Shown here in pieces: positions 10,288-22,200 of a DNA stretch of 64,000 nt. The first letter of the stretch is position 1. Every line of letters begins with the position of its first letter. The DNA lies in assembly GCA_017506865.1 (NCBI GenBank), contig JAFCMP010000423.1, positions 857,125 to 921,124 of the forward strand, in the 5' to 3' direction. The notes under the pieces are model-generated. The model was not told where the DNA came from, did not search any database, and worked only from the letters and a program-made list of their open reading frames with translations. The DNA comes from Tribonema minus. Lineage: Eukaryota; Sar; Xanthophyceae; Tribonematales; Tribonemataceae. Made by a program: the position numbers and the translations under genes.

Positions 10288-13200
10288 ATGGCATCGTCCT
10301 CCAAGGTCTCTGCAACAGTAGTCGGTCACCACTTTATAAAGTCTTTTTACGGAGAGGTCCTGCCGCGCAAGCCTCTCGAGCTCCACCGCTTCTACTCTGA
10401 GCAGGTGAGTGCGGGAGTGGGCACCCGGACTGCGTTCGCCAACGTTTAGGCATACGTGCAGCAGGCATTGGCTATTGCGTTCAGTCATGTGCGCCACCTC
10501 CTTGGAGTACACTGAAAACAGCCTTCCTGCTAATTCTGCGGCAAAAGCCACCGTGATGTCACCGCCAACTACAGACATCCGCAGCTTCAGAGGCGATCGC
10601 TGCCCCACGATTATAGACATGAAAGCGCAGCTCTGCTCTGCAGGATATGGCGTCTAGTTGCTGCACCACTAGCGCCGTACACTTGCACTGCAGGGCGCTG
10701 CTATCCATTCTTCATGTTTGTCTCTGCCGTGAAGCGCATTTGCCTGCTGTGGTTCAGGGGGATGAACCCTTGTTGAAGTGATGGAGCGGCAGTTACGAAA
10801 ACTGCGCTCACAGAGCTGGTGCCGCTGCAGGAGGTGCAGGTCATACAGTGGTGGCTCACTGCGGCTCATCGTGGACTGGTGCAGACTTCGTGTTCAATAA
10901 AGGGTGCAGGTTAGGGTTAGGGTTAGGTGTTGGCCACGATGCTGTGTGCATGCTCATCGTGAGCTCATCTTCACCAAACAACATTCCTCACACACACATA
11001 TGTCCGCGTTCCCCACCGCTGGTGCTGCTGCCGCCGATACTGCAGAGTACCTTTTGCCATGCGGAGGGGAACAAGCAGGAGCAGCCTGTGATGGGGTTGG
11101 AGAACATCAAGGAGAAGATCAGGGGGCTGGGGCTTGCGGATGCCACCGTGGATCTGGACTGCGGATCTGTGGACATACAGGCGTCACAGAACGGTGAGCG
11201 TCGTGTGCAAACTTCAACTTCAGTGCTTCCTTGTCTACGTCCATTACCAGTTGCAGTTGCAATCAGCATGGAATGATCTGAGAATGTTGGACATACAAGC
11301 GTCACAGAACGGTAAGCAGCGTGCAAAAATCAACTTCAGTGGGTGCTTCCTGATGTCCATTACAAGTTGCAGTTGCACGGTGAGCGTTGGGCATATAGGC
11401 GTCGCAGAACGACGAGCGTGCAAACTTCAACTTTCAGGTGTCCTCGTTCATCTCCATTGTGAGTTGCAGCTGCGAATACCAATGTGAGACTTGGACATAC
11501 AGGCGTCACAGAATGGCAAGCGCACATACAATCTTCCACTTCAGTGCGTCCTCGTCTTACGTCCAGTACGAGTTGCAGCTGTAAATGCCACCGTGAGTCT
11601 TGGACACAGGCGTCCCAGACCGTAGACGGTGCAAACTTCAACTTCAGTGGTTCTTATATTTCCACGACAAGTTGCAGTTGCGAATGCCGCCGTGGATCTG
11701 GACCGCGGATCTGCGGGCATGCAGGTGTCGCCCAACGGCACGCATGGCAGAACCTCAGCTGCAAAGTTGTTGGTGACGCGCTACAGCAGGCTTCCATATT
11801 ACAAATCTGTTTTCTTTCGCGATGACCTGGAGGCGCATACGCTACAGTGGATGAACACGGACTGTGAATCATATATATATATATAGAACCTCAGCTGCAA
11901 AGTTGTTGGTGATCTACATATATGAAGAACCTCAGTTGCAAAGTTGTTGGTGACGCGCCACAGCAGGCTTCACGACAACGAGTCCATTTTCTTCCATGAT
12001 GACCTGGAGGTGCAGACGCTAACAGTGGCTGGTGATTGTGGAGCTGTTGACACACAGGTCTTGCAGAAGTGATGCACGCGACAGTGCCTTGCTGTTGAGG
12101 TGGTGGGAAGGTGGCCGGTGACGTGCCGCAACAGACTTGAAGTTCAACCTTCTGTGTCGAATTCCACCATAAAGCGTCACGCACATTTTTTGGCAGCTGT
12201 TGAGTTGCCTGGAGGACCTGTATATGGCTCGCCGCTTAGGGCTAGGGTTTGGAGCTTTAGGGTTTGGAGCTTAGGGCTAGGGTTTGAAGCTCTGTGAGCA
12301 AACTGCAGCTTGCAGACTCTGCATACCTACCAGGTGTGGACTGCGGACGCCTCAACATGTTCATAGTGACGTCCCACAGCGGCCTTGACACTTCCAATCG
12401 CTTTGCCGTGGCGAGCTGCGCTTTGCAGGCGCTGTATTGTATATCCACTAGATCTGGACTGCGGATGAGTCGACTTGCAGGCCTTGCATAATGGTTTGGT
12501 AACTCTCAGCAGCTGTTGAGGTAGCAGCAGAATTGTTGGTGTCTGGCGGCAGCAGCAGTGTTTGCAAGCTCCCGCATGTTTTCCTTTCTGTCTGTGGTGA
12601 GCAGCCTGCAACCAGACATTGCGGATTTATTCGGCAGACCGAGTCGTGAATCGATTTTTGACCGAGTTCTACTCGCAACTCGGGGTCCCGGACACACCGA
12701 TTAAAATCGGTGATAAATCACTCGGTCTGCTAGAGATGCTACAAAAAATTACTCGGTGTGGTGTCCCACACCGATTCTTCGAAGCTGCACATGTGGTGTG
12801 TGGTGTGGTGGGGCCTTTCTGAAACGACGGAAGTCCCGAAAGGTCGAATCAAATCTTTTTATTCCGAAGTCGGGCCGACTTCGGGGTTACCGGGTTGGTG
12901 TGCCAAAAATACGCTGTGCAGCAGAAAAAGCTGCAGTAGCAGATGCACTACAAAGCTGGAAGTCCCACCCCACTGCCTGCAGCCACATGCTCTAAGCGCC
13001 TTCATGAAAAATGGCACGTGTGTGGAGTTTAGTATACTCAGTCATCGAACGCAACAATGCTTCGGAGGTCGAGGACGCGCATCTCATGGAAGAGCAGAAG
13101 CCTTTGGGAGGCTTCTGTAAGCTGCTGCAGCATAAAAGCTTGGCAAGAAACGCGACGTAACTCGTCACATCAAGTTCGACAAAACCAGCAACAGCCTGTT

Positions 13201-16200
13201 CCTCAGAAACTAGACTAATGCAACTTTCCTGTTTGAGGCGTGATCGAATCAAGAAGGACTCCGAGACGACGATGGACATTGCAATGCAATTGTAAAAATC
13301 GAATCATGTTGCCGCATTACTCGCCATTACTCGCCTAGCGAGGTGCTGGTCATTTACTCGGGGGTCGAGTACAAATCGACTCGCTCTTTGGCTGACCACA
13401 TTAATCATGACTCGGGCTGTTTGGCAGAGGGAGTTTACTCGGTGGCAAATCGACTCGGATTTCACAAGTCACCCCAGCAACTCTACTCGGGGGTCAAACC
13501 TCATAAATCAGCAATGTCTGCCTGCAACAGCTTTTACGATTGCACGCGGAATGTCATCTTGAAGATACATATCCGCGTTGGCAGCGTTCGTCACTTGCGC
13601 CTCTTCGTTGCCAACGCTGCTCATCAGTATCTCAAGGGGGGTGACGTCAGTGTTGAATCCAATCTCGGACTGCAGCTGAAATTCAAACCGCGGGTTGAAG
13701 TTAGGGTTGAATCCGATCTCATACAGCTGATATCCAAACCGACAGCACCTCTGATGGTGATTATTGAGCAGGCAAAAAACCTCCAACTTTAACTCATTTG
13801 GCATGACATGTCAAACGCGCCCGTCTGACGGTGGCGGCACAGATATAGTTTACGTGCGAGTGCAGGCACAGCGCCAGAAGAGCGCTGTCGTGCGACACAT
13901 TGCGCTTCAACTCTAATGTGCTATGTTTGCACACCAGTTGTCACGATGAGTTCTTCACTTGACTGTGCAGGACTCCAAGTCTCAGTCATGTCATTTCCTC
14001 GCTCTACCGACAGCAGCAGGTTTTTGTCAAGCATGCATGAGGTTGATCAGTAGGAGCAGCAGATGTCCAGATTGTGACGCTGCAGTTGAAGTTGCAGTTG
14101 CAGTTGTGGTGCGACTGCAAGTGCGCATGTGCCGCTGCTGCAGACCCATCTCTGCCGAACAACTCTGAACCCTCCAACTCCAACCTCAAAGCTCGTACCA
14201 TTCAACGGTTTGGAACCTCGAGCACACCGCCTGGTGGTGATGGCAGCCGCCACAACTGCCTTGCCAGTTTTATCAAATTCAGCTCTGTCATAGTGGGTCG
14301 GAGGATATGGTGTCCTTGTGATGGTGATGGGCATAAACCCACTGCGCCAAGGCGCGATCCGCCTCAACCTTGCTAACTTCAAAATATTCACCATCGCGCT
14401 GCCATACATTCAAGCACGCCGCCTGATGGTAATCGTCACGACTGGTTTGTGAGCTTCAACTTCAGTCATCTAGCACCTCCATCTCAGGCAGCACCTGGCG
14501 ATGGTAGCGGGCACGCAATTGCACTGCGCCGTCAGGAAAGTGCACACCTCAAACTTTGCTAACTTCATCTTCAACTGTAATTCACGAAAACCACAGACAG
14601 CATCGTGCTTGATGGTGGCGGACGCGATCACGCTGCTGCAGTCGGAAGTCAGTTTCAGCTATGCCAACTTCAACTTCAACTGCTGCCGTCATGACCCACC
14701 ACAGGCAGTCCTCCTGCTGATGGTGACGGGCACGATCACGCCAGGCCAGATGGCGAATGTCGGTTCGCTTCTTTACTTCAACTTTGATTGCCGTCACTTC
14801 AAGATAAACCACAGCATCTGCTTAACAACAACTTCAATTTGTGACACATCACAGGCAGCAAGCTTCCTCCTGATGGTGATGGGCGCGTTATGCTTCAGTC
14901 AAGCCAACCTCACTAATGCCAACTTCAACTTCAATTGTTGTCTGACATACTACAGGCAGCATCCTCCTGATGGTGACGGGCGCAATCACGCTGCGCGGGC
15001 AGGCGCCGCGCCAGTTTGCGCAGACGTTCCTGCTGGCGACGCACCGCCAGATGGACGGCCGCCACAACTTCTTTGTCCTCAACGACGTCTTCCGCCTCCT
15101 GGACACCATCCCGGAGGTGCTCGAGGTGAGATTTACCGCCTGCGCCGCTGACTTGCGTGTATACGCTGTTGCCGCCATGACGTCTGTTGCTTCCTGGAGA
15201 TGAGAGCGGCCGCCTGCGCCGCTGACTACGTGTCCCGATCTCACCAAGCGGGCTGGCATGTACTTTTTATTAATTCTCGCTCAGGGCGCGAAAAAGCCCA
15301 GATGAATGGCATCTAACTTGAAGCTTGCTGTACGGCATCTACATGTCGTATGACAGTCTGAAAGTGTCTCAACTGTCCGTGTGACAACCTCTCAAACGCC
15401 GCCGCCGCCAAAACTGGCATGTACTCCTGGTGTACTCCTGGTGCACTCACAAGCCCGTGCCCTGACTCGCCTGCTCTCTCATCACTCCTGTGTACCTTTA
15501 ACTTCAATTTGAAGTTCACCTCTTGCAGTGCTGACAACGCCCCTGTCACCCCCCTGGCGCTGCCCACCTCTCCTGCTTGCGAATGCGTGAACTGCTGCCG
15601 CGTTTCTCACACACTCCCATGCTGCGCCCCCCTCGCAGGCGGCGTTGGCGAAGGCCCGTCCTGCGCCGGCAGTTGCGTCGCCTGCAGCCGCGGCGCGCCC
15701 AACGCCCCCCCCCTCCCCCCCTCGTGAGGCGCCCCGCGGCGCCGCGACCCCCCCTGCTGCAGGTGAGCCTGGTAGGAACCAAGTAAGGTAGGGGGAATGG
15801 AGTTTGAGCTAGGGGGAATGGGGTTTGGGTTTGGGTAAATATTGAAGTATTTGCACACTCCCCAGCGGCCAGCAGCATGCATCATGCCCCCCCTCTCTCC
15901 CCCGCGCGAGGCGCCCTGTGGCGCCGCCACCCCCCCTGCTGCAGGTGAGCGTGGTGGGAGTTAGGTTTTATGTAGGGGGTGACGAAATCAGGGTGACGTT
16001 TGTGACCAGCCACCCGCCAGCGGTGCAGCTATATATGTCTGTTCACCTGTTGTAACGACTTTACTCCAGCTCCATTTTTCAACTGCACGTGAGCCACGAG
16101 GCTAGTTGCCCCCCTTACCTCGGCCTTGCAGCCATCATCGCAGGCCTTTAACTTGTACCTCAAGTAGAAGTTGTATAGCAAGTAGAAGCAATAGCGCTGT

Positions 16201-19200
16201 TTCTTCGATAAGAGCCGTGCTTGCACCAGTACGTTCGCCCGCTACTGCAGGCAGATGCAGGTGCAAAGCCACCTGACACTAACTTTCACTTACCCCGAGC
16301 ACTGCACCGGCCCGGAATCGTGCGACCAGAAGCAGGCGCCTGTCCGCCACCGAAGAGCACACCTTGTCATGCCACCTTACAAGACGCTGAAGCTACATTG
16401 AGTTCAAATTTGAGGTAACAGTTGCGGTGCGTCAACCATGCTCATGTATGCACCCCCCACCCCCCGCCGCACGCAGGCGCCTCCCCGCCACACAATGTCA
16501 TGCCAACTTCAAAGGCACAAAAGCTGCAACTCATACTTTGAGTTCAAATCAGAAGTTACACTTTCTGGTGCGTCACCACACTCACGTATGCACCCCCCAC
16601 CCCCCACCACACGCAGGCGCCTCCCCGCCACCCCCCGCCCCCCCCGCGCGCGCCCGCTCCCCCTCCCCCGCACGCCCCAAAACCCCCCCTCCGCAGCCCA
16701 AGGCCCCCCCAGCCCCCGCGCCAGTCCCCCAACCGTCGTCCCCCACGCCAAACCCTAGCACCAGGGCTTGGGACGGGGCCGCAGCCAGCGGCGGCTGGGA
16801 ATCAGGGGGGGCGTCGGGCGGGTGGGATTCGGGGGACGGCGGTTGGGGGCAGGGTGCTGCTGCGGCTGCTCCCGCGGCTGCGCCGGCGCCGGCAGCGCCT
16901 GCGGCAGCAGCGTCGCCGCCGCCGCCGGCAGCAGCGCCTGCGCCGGCGGCAGCAGTGGCGGCAGCACCGGCGAAGCAGGCGTCGCGGCGCGCGCGTTCCC
17001 CTTCCTCTGCGGTGAGTTCTTGAAGGGCGCAGTGCGGATTACATGTTGAAGTTTCCAATTTGAAGTTTGTAGTTGAGTGACCTACCGATGTGCAGGCGGA
17101 GTGAGTTCAGGGTTGCGTCTGGTGTCGGCGCAGCGCTGTTAAGCGTGCAATGTGAGGGGCCGTCTACGCGCGATCGGCCGCTCGCTGAGCACTGACACTC
17201 ATGTGCCAGTGACTCTCCTTCATAAAACGAGGTGAACCAGCCGCACCCTCTCACGTGAACCCCCATGTTGCAAGCCTTGGCATGCTCCCCAAGTGCCTGT
17301 ATCGAATGTGTCTCCTCGCTGCACGAGCTCCGCAATCCCACCTGCAGGTAACAACTTCAATTATCAGTTCAACTGCTTGAAGTACGCCCTGTCAGGGTAT
17401 GGCTGCCTAATGCGGATGGCATTACATATGGGCTTCCTTGCTTTTTCACAAGTTAGCTTTAGCTTTAGCTTTATGGTATCGGACAGGAACTGCAACAAGC
17501 AATGATTCCACATGCGTGAATTGATGTTCTGAAGTACCGCGCATAAAAACTCAAGACCATCTGCTTCTGCAGAAAAAAAACATGATTGCTTGCGTTTCTC
17601 CGCTTCTGTGCAGCCTGTGGACGAAACCCCCCAGGCCAAGTCCTGGGCGGCGATTGTCACAAAGGGCGCTGGTGACTCTCCCGCATCCCCCGCCCCCGCG
17701 GCCACCGCCCCCCCCGCCGCCGCCACCCCCACCGTCGCAAAGCCAAAGCACAGCCCGGTGCTCGTGCCTGCAGAGGCGCCTGCTGCTGCGCCGGCTCCTG
17801 CTGCGGAAGCTCCGCCGCTGGCGGCAGCGGCTGCGCAGCAACCCGCAGCGCCTGCCGCCGCCGCCGCTGCTGCTGCCATGCAGCAGCCTATCCGACAGGT
17901 GAGGGCCGCGCGCACTGGTTAGTGTTGCTCGCTTGCTTGGCGGTCGGTGCTGCAGCGTGCCGCCAGCTGAGCTGTTGTGATTGATGCTGTGCATTGATAT
18001 CCACAGTGTTCAGTGGCTCGGACTTATGTGTTGCATTTGTTGGTGCATGCGCAAAGCGTCCAGTACTTTACGCTGCCCTTGTTTGCTCAGTGAACTTGCG
18101 CTTGCGCGCACGCCGCGTGCTGCATGCTGATCGCTGCAGCTCCTGTGCCAACGACAGGCTCAGATCAGTGAGATTTCAATGCTTAGCAAACCCACAATGC
18201 ACCTTACTCAGCCACGGCAGCAATTGTACTCGCACAAAACATGCGACGCTCTGGCTTGCACATAATTTTGTGTCATGGACCTTGCCTACCTAGTGTAGTC
18301 TAGTCTAGGCTGCATGTCGCCTCGTGCTGTGCAATGCCCCCCCTCCCCCCGCCCCCCGTCCCCTGCAAGTTTACAAGTGTACTCACTCTGGACTGGACTG
18401 TGCTGTACTGTGCTGCGCCGTGCTGCAGACTGCGGGCAGCCCAAGAGCCGCCGCGATCGCGACCAACAGCCTCTTTGTCAAGAACATCGACCCCTCTACG
18501 CAGAGCTCTGAAGTCGCGACGGCGTTTGAGAGGTTCGGCACCGTCACACAGGTGAGCGCTTCTGCAGCTGATTGAGCAATGCTGCTCTGCGTTGACAAAC
18601 GTGACTGATCAGTGCAGTGTTAGCGTTATTATCAGGGTGACAACGCCGTTCTTGAGAGATCTGGCACGTTCACACAGGCAAGCGCTGCTGCTTTGCACCG
18701 ACAAACATGGCTCGGTCAGCGCAGCGTTCGCGATTTGTTAGGGTGGCAATGGGATTTGCCAGGTTTGGCGCAGTCACACACGTGCATGCGTGCTGCTGCA
18801 GCTTGTTGAGCAATGCGGGTTGTTGCCGAGATATACGGGCTCGATCATTTTGCAGCATATGCTTTTAGGCAGGGTCGCGACGGCGTTTTAGGAGGTTCGG
18901 CACTGTCACACAGGTGAGCACTGCTGCAGCTTGTTGAGCTATGCTGGTTGTTGCCGAGAATACACGAGGCACGGTCATCTGCAGCACGTGCTTCGTAGGC
19001 AGGGTGGCGACGGCATTTAGTGAGGTTTGGCATACGTCTGCTTGTTGAGTACCACTGCTTTGCGCAGACAAAGGCACCTACGGTATTTCAAGTGTCGCCA
19101 TGCTCTGCGACATGCATCTTCAACTGCAATCTTCAACTCCCCACGTGTAGGCGCCTTGCGGCTCTTCGCCTGGCGATCTGGTTTGCGTTGTACTACACCG

Positions 19201-22200
19201 ACTGAGCTTAACTTTCCAACAACATACATGCTGTGGCAGGTGGACTTGAAACCTCGCCCGGAGCGCTGTTTCGCGTTTGTGGCCTTCTCATCTCCGGACG
19301 CTGTTGCCGAGGCCATCAGGGTCCGCGACGCCGGCGAGGTAAACTTCAATTACTTGAAGTTCAATGCAGGACTTGAAGAAGTTTGATGCCATGCGCGCAC
19401 TGAGGCTGGTTTTGTGGGAAGCAGACAGAGGAACTGACGGCTTGAGCGTGTGATACGTACGTGCATACTGCAGTCCAAGTGGTGATTTTGCTGCGATGGT
19501 TTCAGAACTTCAATTGCGAAGTCGAATCAGCGTCAAGCATAGTCTGTTGCCATTGCCGAGCTGGGAATGCTAGCACAAGTGCCAGAGCAGCGTCTGATCA
19601 CGTTGTCACTCTACCCGTGCAATCGGCGGTGAGAGGAGGTCAGTGTATAGACTTGCGGTGCACAGCAACCTGATTGATGTGATTAGTAATAGCTTAGGTG
19701 CGTGATGATTCACGAGTACCTTTTATGTACGTGCACCTCAAATTCGCTCATGGGGCACAGCACCCCCTCCTGTCCTGATCCTGCAGACAGGTGGTTTGGA
19801 CTTGTAGTCTTGCTAGGGGTGTGCACCTCATGCCAATGTCACCCGATCCTTGAGCGGCCCTGCAGCAACAATGCTAACCTCAATTTCAACTTCAACTTGC
19901 TGGCCGCCGTCTCTGCCGCAGCAGGAGATCACATTGACTGAGCGAACGCTGCACTACGAGCTGCGGGTCGACCAGCCTGCGAGGAGCGCGCGGGGGGGGC
20001 ACCGTGGCGACAGGTAGGTTGAAGTTGAAGTTGAACTTTGTCTCACTTGAACTTGAAGTTGTTGGCTTCATATGAGCTGCGGGTAGACCAGCCTGCGAGC
20101 AGTGCGCGGGGGAGACACCGCGGTGACAGGTAGGTTGAAGTTGAACTTTAGCATGAGTTGAAGGGGCAGCACTTGAACTTTAAGATGCGGAGTTTGACAA
20201 CATCACGATCAGGCTGCTGCGCTTCGATAATGCAGTATGTGTGTAACTGTGATGTTGAAGTAAAGCGTGAGCTTGCGGCTGTGGTGACAGGTCGGCAGGT
20301 GACCTATACTTTGGCATGACTTCTGCGCAGAGTAGCCGACACGCCAAGCTGACGTGATGATTCTGCCTCAGCATCTGACGCTCAGACTCTATTACGCATG
20401 TGCACCAGACAGCTGACCTCGTTCGCATCGTATTCAACGCAAGCCTGCAAGTGCCAGATGAACTGTAATGAAATCCCAGAGACACTCGCCAGATGCCATA
20501 CATGTACTGACCCCAATCCGATCTCCAGCCCTAAATTGTGGCTTACTGACCCCAAATCTATCAGGGGTTGTCACGACTCCTCAAAACCTGGACAACTCCG
20601 ACTCCGCTCCGGGGAGCAGTGACTCGCGGGCCTACGACTCCGACTCCGCTCCGAGGAGGTGGCACCAATCGTTGGACGACTCCGACTCCAACTCCGGGAA
20701 GCAATGAGCCGGCCCAAACGACTCCACTCCGCTCCGGCCGGAGTGGAGTGGAGTCGGAGCGGAGTCACCGACGACTCCGGTCCGACTCCGCTCCTGCCTA
20801 TTAGTAGCCAATACCACCTTACACAACGTCTGTCGCTCAGCCCAGCTACTTGCAGCCACAGTCCGGCACCGCATTGCACCGTTGCACCGAATATATGCGT
20901 GTTTGCGCACGTGCATGCGTGCTCCAGGAGTCGGGGCCATATGCTCCGGAGCAACTGTTTGACTCCGCTCCGACTTCGGCCGGAGCAACTTGCTCGGCAA
21001 ACGACTCCAACTCCGCGGAGCAATGAGATATGCCGAGCGACTCCGACTCCGCTCCGTTCGGAGCAGAGTCGGAGCGGAATCAGAGACGACTCCGAGCGGG
21101 GAGTCGTGACAACCCCTGAAATCTATCCCTAGCCTTAGATTAAACCTCATTGCATCGCACTGCCCAGAGGCACCCGCCATGTGCCATAAATTGACCCCAA
21201 TCCCATCCCCAACGCTCACCCTAAGGTATCGCATCTAACCCTAAGTTCATCGCATCTGGTCACGGTGCTGCAGGCGGTATGGACGCGGTTTCGGCCGTGG
21301 CCGCGGCCGCGACCGGCCAGCCGGCGACAGGCCAGCAGCGCTCGACAAACCTGCGGCGGCTTTCAGCGATAAGCCCGCAGCAGCGGATGGTGGCTCCTCT
21401 GAGGCCAAGCCAAATGGCGATGGAGGGGAGGCTTCGCGGGGAGAGGGGAGGGGGGGGCGCGGACGCGGCAGGGGCCCCAGAGGTATGTAGGGTATGGTGC
21501 GCCTATGCAGGGTACGGAGCGCCCAATGTCTGCAGCATCAGTCGTTTTGGTGGCATCGAATTTAGGCGGTGGTATGCAAGGGGGAGGGGGGGGGGGGGGG
21601 GGGGCGCTCACGCGGCAGGGGCCCCAGAGGTATGTAGGGTATGGTGCGTCTGTTGTCTGAGTGTTGTTGTTGCGGTTTGCATCGTTTTGTGGTGAGGGTG
21701 TGCAAGGGGGACGAGAGGGAAGCGGCAGATGCTCAGAGGCCCTAGGCGTGCGGCGTGCATCATATCTTGGTGGTAATAGGCAAGGGGGAGAGGGGGGGGG
21801 GCGCGGATGCGGCAGGGGCCCCAGAGGTATGTAGGGTATGGCGCGCATAATGTCTGCGCGTTGGTGTTGCAGTTTGCATCGAATTTTGGTGTTGGGTTGC
21901 AAGTGTTGTTGCGGCTTGCATTGTACCGTGGTGGCAGTAGTATGCAAGGGGGAGGGGAGGGGGGGGGGCGGCAGACGCGGCAGGGGGCCCAGAGGTATGT
22001 AGGGTACGGCGTGCCTGGTGTCTGAGCACTGTTGTTGCGGTTGGCATCGTATTGTGGTGGTGGTGTGCAAGAGGGATGAGAGGGGAGGGGCAGATGCTCA
22101 GGAGCCCCAGAAGATATGGAGTCCACAATCGACTCCTCCCTGCTGCCTGCCTAATGTCTGCAGCATTGTCTCTTGCGGCTTGCTTCGGATTGTGGTGGTG

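Noticed and set aside
16427-17023. 198-codon ORF as a separate single-exon gene
   Set aside because: Only 16617-17011 is used; it is exon 5 of the G3BP-like gene by phase and splice sites. The upstream part is the duplicated acceptor region.
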